From NCBI RefSeq assembly GCF_035934735.1, contig NZ_CP142396.1:1674001-1738000 (forward strand): a stretch of 64,000 bases of DNA, given 5' to 3'. This document shows positions 18,901 to 27,273 of this stretch, piece after piece. The DNA comes from Sedimentibacter sp. MB31-C6 (GTDB lineage Bacteria > Bacillota > Clostridia > Tissierellales > Sedimentibacteraceae). The position numbers and the translations under genes were made by a program. The notes below the pieces were generated by a model. It was not told the origin of the DNA. It worked only from the letters and a program-made list of their open reading frames with translations, and searched no databases. The stretch's first letter is position 1; each line of letters begins with the position of its first letter.

Positions 18901-19125
18901 AAAGTTCAACAGATGAGAAAAAATAACGGTTATGAAATGATGGATAGAATCAAAATATTCTATGATGGCTCAGAAGAAATAGATAAAGCTGTTAATAGTT
19001 ATATGACATTCATTAAAAGCGAAACATTGGCTGATTCAATAGAAAAAGTTAATGATGACACAATGGAAGTTCAAAATTTAAATGGCTTGGATACAAAAAT
19101 AAAATTAGAAAAATCAAATAATTAA
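15994..19125 (+). CDS. ileS: Isoleucyl-tRNA synthetase, type 2 (eukaryote-like)
   Basis: 1043 residues, a class I synthetase that charges tRNA(Ile). The length and text (EGPPTANGKPG, ARPSWYIQMTKLK, WAISRSRYWGTPLPLW) are those of the type 2 or eukaryote-like group rather than the roughly 920-residue bacterial type 1. The KMSKS loop is at residues 598-602. The first signature motif reads G-I-H-H at residues 56-59 instead of HxGH. Two CxxC pairs in the CP1/catalytic region (CPRCG, CWRCH, CPDCG) suggest zinc. GGAGG lies 6 bases before the ATG. The T-box upstream shows that it is the amino-acid-regulated housekeeping type gene rather than a silent cassette. Confidence 0.95.
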   Translation: MKLFKDISKVAYKDNEHEISQYWKKIDLLNQSVETRKEKQPFIFYEGPPTANGKPGIHHVIARTLKDSVCRYKTMEGYQVKRKAGWDTHGLPVEIEVEKQLGLKDKQDIENYGIAEFNKKCRESVFTYESQWRQMTERMAYLIDLDNPYITLDNNYIESVWWILDKFNKEGYMYEGHKILPYCPRCGTGLASHEVAQGYEEIKTATAYVKFKKKDADEYFIAWTTTPWTLLSNVTLAVHPDVEYVKVRTKDKEDVKGEVYYLAKALIDKVINEEYEVLEVMKGKDLEYLEYEQLMPFVEIPTGKKAFYVTCADYVTTEDGTGIVHTAPAFGEDDYNTGVRYGLPVVNPVDDTGRFRGTPWTEMFVMDADPAILKWLRQEGKLFKKETILHNYPHCWRCHTPLLYYARPSWYIQMTKLKDKLIENNNQVEWYPDFVGEKRFGNWLENLNDWAISRSRYWGTPLPLWRCTCGHIESIGSRKELAEKAIEEVDEKTIELHRPFVDDIHIVCPDCGKHMTRVKDVIDCWFDSGSMPFAQQHYPFENKENFDELFPADFICEGIDQTRGWFYSLIAISTFVKGQSPYKRVLVNDLILDKFGKKMSKSKGNTVDPFELFDKYGADALRWYLLYVSPAWSPTKFDEDGLKEVLSKFFGTIKNVYNFFTLYANTDSVNPKEFFVDYKDRPELDRWIISKYNNLVKYCRESMEIYDLTKTVRAIQEFVNEELSNWYIRRSRRRFWATELTEDKKAVYNTTYEILVGIAQLTAPFAPYLSEEIFRNLTGETSVHLSYYPEVNDNLIDENVEKRMDLVKELVKLGRASRENARIKVRQPISKIHIDGKYKELISDLVPLIMEELNVKEVIFEEDLNEFMDFSLKPNFKVAGPKLGSNVKAFAGVLAKADVLEIISKVQSGENYELEVNGEKIYLDEEIIDIRISAKEGYNVSTGNNLFTIIDTNLTQELLDEGYAREFISKVQQMRKNNGYEMMDRIKIFYDGSEEIDKAVNSYMTFIKSETLADSIEKVNDDTMEVQNLNGLDTKIKLEKSNN

Positions 19126-19142
19126 CAAAACTAATGAGTTAT

Positions 19143-19181
19143 AACTACGACATGGTACATACTATGTCGTAGTTTATTTTA
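19143..19181 (+). terminator. Terminator of ileS
   Basis: AACTACGACAT (19143-19153) pairs with ATGTCGTAGTT (19164-19174), followed by TATTTTAT. Confidence 0.75.
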
Positions 19182-19276
19182 TACCAATACCGCAACGCAA
19201 CGAAGGATAAGTAAATATTTACCATAATATATAACATGACAATAAAATGTTATTATTTACCAAATATAAAATTAGA

Positions 19277-19305
19277 TTGTTATTAATTTGATTTATGGGT
19301 ATAAT
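19277..19305 (+). promoter_or_regulatory. Promoter of the metallophosphoesterase gene
   Basis: TTGTTA (19277-19282), 17 bases, and TATAAT (19300-19305), 26 bases before the TTG start codon. Confidence 0.6.
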
Positions 19306-19331
19306 GTATATAAGGCTGGGAGGGGATATGG

Positions 19332-20639
19332 TTGAAGAAAACTATTTTATTAATTCTAGTATGTATTATTATATTCTTTTTAGTCAATCCAGACATAATC
19401 TCACAAATGGCTTTTAAGATTAAGTTTGGAGATGATCTTATCTTATATGTTGTTTCAGACCTTCATTATTTATCAGAAAAATTATACGATAACGGAGAAG
19501 CTTTTAATAAATATGTTGAAAGTGGAGATAAACTTTTACAGTATACTGAAGTTTTCTTAAATGTATTCAAGGAAAAGGTTTTAGAGAATAAACCTGATTT
19601 TGTTGTGTTTGCAGGAGACCTAACAAGTAATGGTTCAAAAGTTAGTCATATGGATTTATCGGACAAACTTTCAGAAATTGAGGATTCTGGAACAAAAGTG
19701 TATGTAATCCCAGGGAATCATGATTTAAATAATACTAGGTCAATTTATTTCGACAAAGAAGAAGTACATAGGTCAGAAAATATAAGTAATGAAGACTTTG
19801 TAGATATTTATGGTCAATTTGGATATAATGAAGCTGCTTTTAGGGATAAAGAATCTTTAAGTTATTTGGCTAAACCTAATGATAAAGTTTGGCTTTTAAT
19901 GCTAGATTCAACTAAGCCCTATCCTTATTCTGGAGGCAGATTAGAGAAATCTACTTTAGAATGGGTTAAAGAGTGCTCAAATTTAGCTAAAGAAGAAGAT
20001 GTTAAAATGATAGCAGTAATGCATCATAGTTTAGTTGATCATAGTAAAATTATAAATTTTAATTATACAATAGACAATAGTAAAGAAGTAGTTGAACTAA
20101 TGCATAAAAGTGATATAGATATAGTGCTAACTGGCCACATACATTTACAAGATATTAAATCTAATGAATATGAGGGCAGAACTCTATATGATATTTCTAC
20201 TAGCTGTATTTCGATATATCCACATCAATTTGGGCAATTAAGTTATTCTCCATGGGAAGGTTATGAGTATAAAACTATGAAACTTAATATGGAGGAATAT
20301 GCTAAAACAAATAATATGAAAAACGAATCTCTTGAAAAGTTTGAAGTATATTCGGAGAACTTTTTTAAAGTAAATTGTTGTAAAAATCAAAAAAACTGTG
20401 TAGAAGATATTGAAAGTTTAAGCGAAGATGAAAAAGCAAAAGTTGTTGAAACGGTATCTGAAATGAATAAAATGTATTTCGCTGGGTATAGAAATGAAGC
20501 GTTAAATAAAATTACAGAAACAGAGGGATTTAAATTACTTGAAAGCATTGAAGATTGTCCTGTAAAGAGATATGCAATGGCAATATTAAATGATGAAAGA
20601 GCTGATAATAATATACTTATTATCAACTTTGCTGAGTAA
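19332..20639 (+). CDS. Membrane-anchored calcineurin-like metallophosphoesterase
   Basis: 435 residues from a TTG start with GGGAGGGG 6 bases upstream; a nearby ATG at 19328 is out of frame. An N-terminal hydrophobic anchor (residues 4-25) places the enzyme outside the membrane. The metal-binding motifs occur in order: SDLHY, AGDLTSNG, GNHDLNN, MHHS and TGHIH. A helical C-terminal region of about 140 residues follows, as in the Listeria Lmo2642-like group. The substrate, perhaps a cyclic nucleotide or another phosphodiester, cannot be read from sequence. Confidence 0.82.
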   Translation: MKKTILLILVCIIIFFLVNPDIISQMAFKIKFGDDLILYVVSDLHYLSEKLYDNGEAFNKYVESGDKLLQYTEVFLNVFKEKVLENKPDFVVFAGDLTSNGSKVSHMDLSDKLSEIEDSGTKVYVIPGNHDLNNTRSIYFDKEEVHRSENISNEDFVDIYGQFGYNEAAFRDKESLSYLAKPNDKVWLLMLDSTKPYPYSGGRLEKSTLEWVKECSNLAKEEDVKMIAVMHHSLVDHSKIINFNYTIDNSKEVVELMHKSDIDIVLTGHIHLQDIKSNEYEGRTLYDISTSCISIYPHQFGQLSYSPWEGYEYKTMKLNMEEYAKTNNMKNESLEKFEVYSENFFKVNCCKNQKNCVEDIESLSEDEKAKVVETVSEMNKMYFAGYRNEALNKITETEGFKLLESIEDCPVKRYAMAILNDERADNNILIINFAE

Positions 20640-20642
20640 GGT

Positions 20643-21401
20643 TTAAAAGACTTTATGAAGTAGATTTAATATTTTATTGACATCCTCTACATTTAATTGA
20701 CCTGGTGCTGAAACATCTTTTGCTGAAGCAAATGTCATACAAGAACCAAATAATTCTCCAGTTAATCTGGATATTACTCCTAGTGGGCCCATAGATATAG
20801 TAATAAATGGACGGTCACTTTTTATATTTTTCATTTCTAAAGTTGCGCTTAGCAGTGTTAATACATCATCTTCGGACGTGGGCATAACTGCTATTTTAGT
20901 TATATCAGCATCATACTGTTGCATTTTTACTAATCTGTTAACTAATTCATCTTTGGAAGGAGTTTTGTTAAAGTCATGATTTGACATTATTACTTTAACA
21001 TTATGTTGCTTTGCTAAAGATATTAGTTTATTAATTACTTCCTTTGTACTGAAAAATTCTATGTCTATTATATCAATAAATCCACTTTCTATAGCAATAG
21101 AATTTAAGATAGAATAATTTTCTTCTGACATTTCATGTGCTCCCCCTTCTTTCTTTGTTCTATAAGTAAAGAGAATGGGCTTGTTAACAGAAAATCTGAT
21201 TTTTTTAAGCATATCTACTACCATTGAAAAATTATCTACCTTATCATAGAAATCTACTCTGAATTCAATTAAGTCAAAGCATATATTGTTTAAGTGTTTA
21301 ATTTCATCTGAAATTTGCTTATCTGTTCTCCCAATTAATGGAACGCATATTTTAGGTGGTCCTTCATTAAAAACCAAATTTTTCACTTGGACTTTTTTCA
21401 T
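20643..21401 (-). CDS. aroD: Type I 3-dehydroquinate dehydratase
   Basis: 252 residues. It converts 3-dehydroquinate to 3-dehydroshikimate in the shikimate pathway by Schiff-base chemistry. The catalytic pair is visible: His142 in MSNHDFNKTP and Lys169 in DITKIAVMP, one residue from the numbering of the classical enterobacterial enzyme. The gene follows aroE by 22 bases on the same strand, so the two consecutive pathway steps are cotranscribed. Confidence 0.93.
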   Translation of the reverse strand: MKKVQVKNLVFNEGPPKICVPLIGRTDKQISDEIKHLNNICFDLIEFRVDFYDKVDNFSMVVDMLKKIRFSVNKPILFTYRTKKEGGAHEMSEENYSILNSIAIESGFIDIIDIEFFSTKEVINKLISLAKQHNVKVIMSNHDFNKTPSKDELVNRLVKMQQYDADITKIAVMPTSEDDVLTLLSATLEMKNIKSDRPFITISMGPLGVISRLTGELFGSCMTFASAKDVSAPGQLNVEDVNKILNLLHKVF

Positions 21402-21423
21402 ACTTTCTCTCCCGTATAATCAA

Positions 21424-22302
21424 TTAGAATAATATTTTTTTGATGTGATTTATAGGCATCTCTTGACCAGTCCATAATTTAAATGAAGCTGCTCCTTGGA
21501 ATAAAACCATCCCTAGCCCATTAATAATTTTGCATCCGTTTTTCTTAGCCATAGCTAATAATTTTGTTTCTCTAGGTGAATAAATGCAATCAAAAACCAC
21601 TAATTCTTTTCTTAATATTGATGAATCTGTTATTAAAGATTGGTCTTCTTGTGGTTTCATGCCAACCCCTGTTGCATTAACCAAAATATCACTTGATTCA
21701 ATTTGTTCTCTTAACTTACTTTTGTCTTCAAGTGCATATAAAGTTGAAATACAATTTGTATTATTATTAAGTTTTTTAATAATATTTTTAGTATTTGTTT
21801 TTAATTCGATATTACGATTGAAAATAGATAATTCTTTTGCTCCTTCCAAAGCAGATTGGACCATTATCGCAGTTCCAGCTCCTCCTGAACCTAAAATCGT
21901 AATTTTTTTCCCCTTGACTTCAATACCTTCCTCAGATAATGCTTTAATAAAACCAATTCCATCTGTTATATGACCAGTTAAAGTTCCGTTATCATTAACT
22001 ACAGTATTCACTGACCCTGTTAATTTAGAAGCATCAGATAATTCGTCTAAATATTGAATTATTTTTATCTTATTTGGCATAGATACATTAAATCCCCTGA
22101 CTTTTAAAGCTTTTAATCCATTAACAGCATTTTTTAATGTATCGTTATCTACTTCAAATGCAACATAAACATAATCTAACCCTAATCTTTTAAATGATTC
22201 GTTATGCATTGTTGGAGACAAACTATGTCTAACTGGATTAGCGATTAATCCTATTAATTCGGTTTGACCAGTAACTCTTTTTGTTGTAAATTTGCTATCC
22301 AA
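21424..22302 (-). CDS. aroE: Shikimate dehydrogenase
   Basis: It reduces dehydroshikimate to shikimate with NADPH. The shikimate-binding text NPVRHSLSPTMHN, the catalytic Lys in NVSMPNK and the nucleotide motif GSGGAGTA are all visible. The frame opens at an ATG at 22335, but a GGAGG lies inside that extension, 7 bases before a TTG at 22302, which I take as the start (293 residues). It heads the aroE-aroD transcript, divergent from ptsI. Confidence 0.92.
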   Translation of the reverse strand: MDSKFTTKRVTGQTELIGLIANPVRHSLSPTMHNESFKRLGLDYVYVAFEVDNDTLKNAVNGLKALKVRGFNVSMPNKIKIIQYLDELSDASKLTGSVNTVVNDNGTLTGHITDGIGFIKALSEEGIEVKGKKITILGSGGAGTAIMVQSALEGAKELSIFNRNIELKTNTKNIIKKLNNNTNCISTLYALEDKSKLREQIESSDILVNATGVGMKPQEDQSLITDSSILRKELVVFDCIYSPRETKLLAMAKKNGCKIINGLGMVLFQGAASFKLWTGQEMPINHIKKILF

Positions 22303-22699
22303 TATGTTACCTCCATTTATAAGTGTTTTTTTCATTTATTATTATTGTAAACTAATATTTGTTTTTTTTCAATTAACTTTAAGTAACAATATAGATAAAT
22401 TATCTTTTAAAGTCTGGGATATCAATAATGAAAACATTATCCTAGCATAGCGTTGAAATTTCAATATTTTCATTGACATAACTAACGGTAAATAATATAA
22501 TTATATAAAATAAGGACAAATCTATTCATTCGCAAAATTACATCCAATCAATTATTAATTTATTTAGAAATTCCATGTATTAATATATTTTAATATGCAA
22601 TATTTTAAAAACCATTAATATGGGTAGATTTATATTATTATTTATGTATCATAAGGGCTCAACAAGAACTGTATTTAATACTGAAAGGTTGTGAAGTTT
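22303..22699. promoter_or_regulatory. Divergent aroE/ptsI intergenic region with consensus ptsI promoter
   Basis: A perfect sigma-A promoter for the plus strand: TTGACA (22473-22478), 17 bases, TATAAT (22496-22501). It predicts an untranslated leader of about 190 bases for ptsI, AT-rich and without a recognised riboswitch. No other structure was seen. Confidence 0.75.
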
Positions 22700-24448
22700 A
22701 TGAAGGGTTTAGGAGTATCTCAAGGAATAGGAATAGGTAAAGCTTTTGTTATAAAAAAGAGAGAATTAAATGTAGAAATAACTCATATAAATGATGTCGA
22801 TGCAGAAATTAAAAGGTTAAATACTGCAATTAATTTAAGTAAAGATCAAATAAACAATATATATTTAAAAACGCTAAAAGAAATTGGTGAAAAAGAAGCC
22901 CAAATTTTCAAGTCGCATGAAATGATGCTTGAAGATGAGGCCTTTATAAATGAAATTAAAGAGAAAATAAAAAGCGAAAAAGTTAGCGCAGAATATGCTA
23001 TTAAAGAAATAGCAAATATATATATTAATATGTTTGATAACATAAAGGATGATTATCTTAGAGAAAGAGCTGACGATGTTAAAGATATAATAGGAAGAGT
23101 ATTACACAACTTATTAGGTGTTCAAACTACAGATTTTTCAAAGATGAAAGAAAATTCAATTATAGTGGCAAAAGACTTGACTCCTTCAGATACAGCACAA
23201 CTTGATAGAAACAAGGTTTTAGCTATGATTACAGAAATGGGAGGCAAGACATCTCATGCTGCTATTATGGCAAGAATTATGGGTATTCCTACTGTTGTTG
23301 GAATAGAAGGAATATTAGATTTTGTACATAATAATGATAATATTATTTGTGATGGGAAAACTGGTAAAGTAATTATAAATCCTAATAAAAAACAACTAAA
23401 GTATTATATTCAAAAAAAATTAAATGAAGAAAAAATAAATAATGAGTTAAAAAAGCAAACAGGATTACCTTCTATAACAAAAGATAATTATAAAGTAGAA
23501 CTTTTTTCAAATATTAGCACCCCTAAAGACGTAGCAACAGTTTTAGAAAATGATGCTGAAGGAATTGGTTTATTTAGAAGCGAATTTATTTTTATGAACA
23601 GAGACTGTCAACCAACTGAAGATGAGCAGTTTGAGCAATATAAAGAAGTTCTTGAAAAAATGAATAATAAACCTGTAATTATTAGAACTATGGATATTGG
23701 TGCTGATAAAGAAGTACCGTATATTGATATTCCAAAGGAAATAAATCCATTTTTAGGATATAGAGCAATACGAGTTTGTCTTGTAAATGTTGATGTATTT
23801 AGAACTCAACTAAGAGCAATTCTTAGGGCAAGTGTTTTTGGAAATGTTAAAATTATGTTTCCAATGATATCTACGATGAAAGAATTAAAAGATGCTAAGA
23901 TAGTATTAGAAGAAGCAAAACAAGAATTAAAAAAAGAAGGAATATTATTTGATGATAATATAGAAGTAGGTATTATGATTGAAATACCATCTGCTGCTAT
24001 AACGTCAGATCAATTAGCGAAAGAAGTTGACTTTTTTAGTATAGGTACTAATGACTTAATTCAATATACAATGGCAGTCGACAGAATGAATTCAAAATTA
24101 TCCCACCTATACAGTCAATATCATCCTGCGCTTTTGAGATTAATAAATAATGTAATTACAAATGCACATAACGCAGGTATATGGGTTGGTATGTGTGGTG
24201 AAGCAGCCGGTGATTTTAAATTAATTCCAGTTTTTTTAGGAATGGGTTTAGACGAATTTAGTATGAATGCTCCATCAATTCTTAGAGCAAGATACATAAT
24301 TCGAAATTTAAAGAAAAAGGACATGGAAAATATAGCAGAAGAAACACTTAATTTGGAAACTGCTTTGGATGTAGAAAATTATTTAAGTAATTTATTTGCT
24401 GAAGAAGAAGATAGCCATTTCAACAGAAGAAGTAAAGGGAGTAATTAG
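22700..24448 (+). CDS. ptsI: PEP-protein phosphotransferase, Enzyme I of the PTS
   Basis: 583 residues from ATG 22700; a GTG at 22691 is too close to the AAAGG at 22684-22688. Enzyme I takes phosphate from PEP onto its active-site His (His186 in GGKTSHAAIM) and passes it to HPr. The HPr-binding helical domain (about 1-140), the swivelling His domain and the PEP-binding TIM barrel (GLFRSEFIF, RTMDIGADK, GMCGEAAGD) are all present and of full length. No ptsH lies beside it. Confidence 0.95.
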   Translation: MKGLGVSQGIGIGKAFVIKKRELNVEITHINDVDAEIKRLNTAINLSKDQINNIYLKTLKEIGEKEAQIFKSHEMMLEDEAFINEIKEKIKSEKVSAEYAIKEIANIYINMFDNIKDDYLRERADDVKDIIGRVLHNLLGVQTTDFSKMKENSIIVAKDLTPSDTAQLDRNKVLAMITEMGGKTSHAAIMARIMGIPTVVGIEGILDFVHNNDNIICDGKTGKVIINPNKKQLKYYIQKKLNEEKINNELKKQTGLPSITKDNYKVELFSNISTPKDVATVLENDAEGIGLFRSEFIFMNRDCQPTEDEQFEQYKEVLEKMNNKPVIIRTMDIGADKEVPYIDIPKEINPFLGYRAIRVCLVNVDVFRTQLRAILRASVFGNVKIMFPMISTMKELKDAKIVLEEAKQELKKEGILFDDNIEVGIMIEIPSAAITSDQLAKEVDFFSIGTNDLIQYTMAVDRMNSKLSHLYSQYHPALLRLINNVITNAHNAGIWVGMCGEAAGDFKLIPVFLGMGLDEFSMNAPSILRARYIIRNLKKKDMENIAEETLNLETALDVENYLSNLFAEEEDSHFNRRSKGSN

Positions 24449-24451
24449 TAT

Positions 24452-25036
24452 ATGAATAACAAAAAAGTATCAGTAGTATTTCACAGTGTATGTGGAAATA
24501 ATTACTTAATTGCAAAAGAATTCTATAAAGAATTCAGTAAATATAATGCAGAAATAAAAATTTTAAAAGTAGATGATCCAAACCTTGATAGCCTAGCAAG
24601 TCAATTTCCAATAGCAGGACAATATAAAGATGAAATAATGCAATTAGAATCAGCTAATGCCGAAAAGTTATTAGATAGTGATATAATAATAATGGGCTCC
24701 CCAACATATTTTGGGAATGTTTCAGGTGCAATGAAAGCATTTATGGATTCATTTTCACCATATTGGCCAGATGCTAAATTTTGGGGTAAGAAACTTTTCG
24801 CTTATTCAACCTGTGCTAATGGAGAAGGTGGAGGAGACATGTGTCTTAATGCAATAAATATATTTGGTCTTCATATGGGGATGATTCCAATTCCTATACC
24901 AGCAAATTTGCTTCCAAGTCAAAGTTATCCTGCTTACGGACTATTACATTATGTTGGAGATTATTCAAACCTTAGACCAAGTGGATTCACTATTACTGCA
25001 ATTAAAGAAATTACAGAAAGATTATTAAAAATATAA
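24452..25036 (+). CDS. Flavodoxin-fold NAD(P)H-dependent oxidoreductase (WrbA-like)
   Basis: 194 residues. The FMN-phosphate-binding region begins VVFHSVCGNN and the second flavin loop is MGSPTYFGNVSGAMKAFMDS, as in WrbA/NQO-type proteins. The second residue of the phosphate loop differs from the usual SxTGN. GGGAG lies before the ATG, 3 bases after the ptsI stop, so the two genes form an operon. It may act as a quinone or metal reductase. Confidence 0.8.
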   Translation: MNNKKVSVVFHSVCGNNYLIAKEFYKEFSKYNAEIKILKVDDPNLDSLASQFPIAGQYKDEIMQLESANAEKLLDSDIIIMGSPTYFGNVSGAMKAFMDSFSPYWPDAKFWGKKLFAYSTCANGEGGGDMCLNAINIFGLHMGMIPIPIPANLLPSQSYPAYGLLHYVGDYSNLRPSGFTITAIKEITERLLKI

Positions 25037-25043
25037 TATATAT

Positions 25044-25080
25044 ATTATGCTGACATGATTATTAATTATGTCAGCATAAT
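25044..25080 (+). terminator. Inverted repeat after the flavodoxin gene
   Basis: ATTATGCTGACAT (25044-25056) pairs perfectly with ATGTCAGCATAAT (25068-25080). A T-run is lacking, so it may be a weak terminator or an mRNA 3' stabiliser. Confidence 0.5.
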
Positions 25081-25099
25081 CATTACAATAGGAGTTTAA

Positions 25100-26470
25100 A
25101 TGAAAAAGGGAGATATAATAGAAGTAAAGATAGTTGATATTCAATTTCCAAACAAAGGAATAGCGACACACGAAGGACAGAAAATAATAATAAAAAATGC
25201 TATACCTGGTCAAAAGGTGAAGACAAGAATTAGTAAAATAAAAAAAGATAATATCGAAGCTAAGGTAGTAGAAATATTACTAAAGGCAGATTATGAGCAG
25301 GATGCCTTGTGTGATAAGTTTAACATATGCGGTGGCTGTGCCTATCAAAATGTACCATATGAAAAACAAATGCAAATTAAAGAAAAACAGGTAAAAACAT
25401 TGTTAGATAGTGTATTAACAGAAAAGTATGATTTTCTTCCAATAGTACCAAGTCCTAAAATTACAGAATATAGGAATAAAATGGAGTTTTCATTTGGTGA
25501 TGAAGTAAAAGAAGGACCTTTAACATTGGGAATGCATAAAAGAAATAGCTTTCATAGTATTGTAAATACAAATGAATGCTATATAGTAGATAATGACTTT
25601 CGACAAATATTATGTAGAATTTTAGATTATTTCCAAGGAAATAGTCAGTCCCATTATCGCAAAATGACGAAAATTGGATTTTTAAAATATTTAATAGTAA
25701 GAAAAACAGAAAAAACAGGACAAATTTTAATTAATTTAATAACTACTAGTCAAAGTACATTAAATGAAGAAGAATTTGTTGAAATTATATTAAATACTAA
25801 ATTAGATGGAACAATAAAATGCATAGCTCACTCAATTTATGATGGAGTAGCCGATGTAGCAAAGGCAGATTCGATGAAAGTTTTATATGGAGAGGATAAG
25901 ATTGTAGAGGAACTACTTGGGTTAAAGTTCAATATTTCATCCTATTCATTCTTTCAAACAAACTCTTTAGGAGCAGAAAAACTGTATTCAATAGCCAGAG
26001 ATTTTATCGGAACTACAAAAGATAAAACCATATTCGACCTCTACTCTGGAACAGGAACTATCGGACAAATTTTAGCACCAAAAGCTAAAAAAGTAATAGG
26101 TATAGAATTAGTTGAAGAAGCTGTAGAAAAGGCTAACGAAAATGCAAAACTTAACAATCTTGACAACTGTACTTTTATAGCAGGTGATGTTTTGAAGAAA
26201 ATAGATGAATTAAATGATAAACCTGATATTATAGTTTTAGACCCACCAAGAGAGGGCATACACCCAAAAGCAATCCAAAAAATAATAGACTATAAACCGG
26301 AAACATTCATTTATATTTCCTGTAAGCCAACATCCTTAGTAAAAGATTTGCCATATTTCTTGGAAAATGATTATAAAGTAGAAAAAGTACAATGTGTAGA
26401 TATGTTTCCAATGACGCCGCACGTTGAGAGTATAATTCTGATGACGTATTGTGGCTCGAAGAAGAAATAA
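25100..26470 (+). CDS. rlmD: 23S rRNA (uracil-C5)-methyltransferase, RlmD/RumA family
   Basis: 456 residues. An N-terminal TRAM domain (about 1-60) is followed by the 4Fe-4S Cys set C71, C77, C80 and a fourth Cys near 160 (TNECYIV). The methylase core shows DLYSGTGTIG (AdoMet), DPPREGIHP and the catalytic Cys in YISCKPTSL. It makes m5U in 23S rRNA; Firmicute members may be dual-site RlmCD enzymes. The last residues follow the conserved PHVES, and the rest of the C-terminus (GSKKK) is non-conserved. The accessory region starts right behind it. Confidence 0.9.
   Translation: MKKGDIIEVKIVDIQFPNKGIATHEGQKIIIKNAIPGQKVKTRISKIKKDNIEAKVVEILLKADYEQDALCDKFNICGGCAYQNVPYEKQMQIKEKQVKTLLDSVLTEKYDFLPIVPSPKITEYRNKMEFSFGDEVKEGPLTLGMHKRNSFHSIVNTNECYIVDNDFRQILCRILDYFQGNSQSHYRKMTKIGFLKYLIVRKTEKTGQILINLITTSQSTLNEEEFVEIILNTKLDGTIKCIAHSIYDGVADVAKADSMKVLYGEDKIVEELLGLKFNISSYSFFQTNSLGAEKLYSIARDFIGTTKDKTIFDLYSGTGTIGQILAPKAKKVIGIELVEEAVEKANENAKLNNLDNCTFIAGDVLKKIDELNDKPDIIVLDPPREGIHPKAIQKIIDYKPETFIYISCKPTSLVKDLPYFLENDYKVEKVQCVDMFPMTPHVESIILMTYCGSKKK
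26420..26434 (+). other. Candidate ICE attachment core in the 3' end of rlmD
   Basis: CACGTTGAGAGTATA encodes the conserved PHVES tail of RlmD. The 3' end of rumA/rlmD genes is an established integration site for Gram-positive ICEs, and every gene to the right is accessory. The matching copy would lie beyond the window, so the exact core is not demonstrated. Confidence 0.45.
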
Positions 26471-26918
26471 TAGAGTTCAACCACAACATATAGTGGTTTT
26501 AGGACAGTTTTTGAGCGAATAAAGAGCAAAAAAACACCGTTTTTTGACCCTTAAAAATAGGCAAAAATATAGATGACATTAGATAGATTGAGTGATGATG
26601 GGGAAAAAATAGGAAAACAAGTATGGAAACATGGAATAATAATCTGATGGGCTGGAGGAAACTTTATATAATGTACGTCAGTAGAAAATTATGTATAGTT
26701 GATAGAATCTATGCTGCTAAATTCTATTGTACTCATGTTCATATTGTGGTAGAATAAACATATCAATATATATTGATATGTTTATTCTTATTAAGGATGA
26801 ATTTTACTTTATTGTAAGAAACGATAATGTTTCAAAAAATACTAGAACAATTGTGTGGAGTATGACAATAGCTTTAGTTGAGCTAATTATACATCATGTT
26901 TTATTTAGGAGGTAAAGT
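26471..26918. promoter_or_regulatory. Gene-free junction with perfect palindromic operator
   Basis: A 448-base stretch without a credible gene. A short AACCAC...GTGGTT hairpin lies near 26479-26500. A perfect 38-base palindrome at 26751-26788 (left half AGAATAAACATATCAATAT) contains ATATCAA/TTGATAT, the kind of 12-2-12 site bound by ArsR/SmtB repressors. It overlaps a candidate -10 TAGAAT (26750-26755) that has TTGTAC 17 bases upstream (26727-26732), consistent with autorepression of the following regulator. Confidence 0.6.
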
Positions 26919-27272
26919 ATGCAAATTAGTGATGAACAAATTGAAGTATATACAAAATTCTTTCATGGATTATCAAATCCTACAAGATATAGAATTATAC
27001 TTTCCTTAATAGATGGTCCTAAAAATGTGGGAGAATTAACAGAGGATATTGGGTGTTCTCAAAGTCTTATTTCAATGCAGTTAAAATGCTTGAAATGGTG
27101 CAACTATGTGAAATCGTCAAAGGATGGAAAGAATATTTACTACTCTATTTCAGATGAAAGAGTGATAGCACTTGTTAAATTAGGTCAATCTATAGCTGAC
27201 GGAAATACGGATGAAATATGTACTTGTGAAATATTAAAAAATGAAAAGTATACCGAAAACAAGGAGGGATAA
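26919..27272 (+). CDS. ArsR/SmtB-family metal sensor, CmtR-like
   Basis: 117 residues, a winged-helix repressor. The recognition helix region is CSQSLISMQLKCLKWC. Cys57 and Cys61 (KCLKWC) plus Cys101/Cys103 (ICTCEIL) reproduce the Cys57, Cys61, Cys102 pattern of the mycobacterial Cd/Pb sensor CmtR. It directly precedes merA (one base apart), so here the likely inducer is Hg(II), Cd(II) or Pb(II). No MerR-type regulator is present. The palindrome at 26751-26788 is its probable operator. Confidence 0.85.
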   Translation: MQISDEQIEVYTKFFHGLSNPTRYRIILSLIDGPKNVGELTEDIGCSQSLISMQLKCLKWCNYVKSSKDGKNIYYSISDERVIALVKLGQSIADGNTDEICTCEILKNEKYTENKEG

Positions 27273-27273
27273 A

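Noticed and set aside
1..26470. Prophage or insertion sequence in the left part
   Set aside because: No transposase, integrase, terminase or terminal inverted repeats were seen; all genes are metabolic, transport or RNA-modification types.
26751..26788. The 38-base palindrome as a transcription terminator
   Set aside because: It lies before, not after, a gene, has no T-run, overlaps a likely -10 and contains ArsR-type half-sites, so an operator is the better reading.
26727..26915. 62-residue open frame upstream of the CmtR-like gene
   Set aside because: It runs through the 38-base palindrome and the promoter region, has no ribosome binding site and no recognisable protein text.
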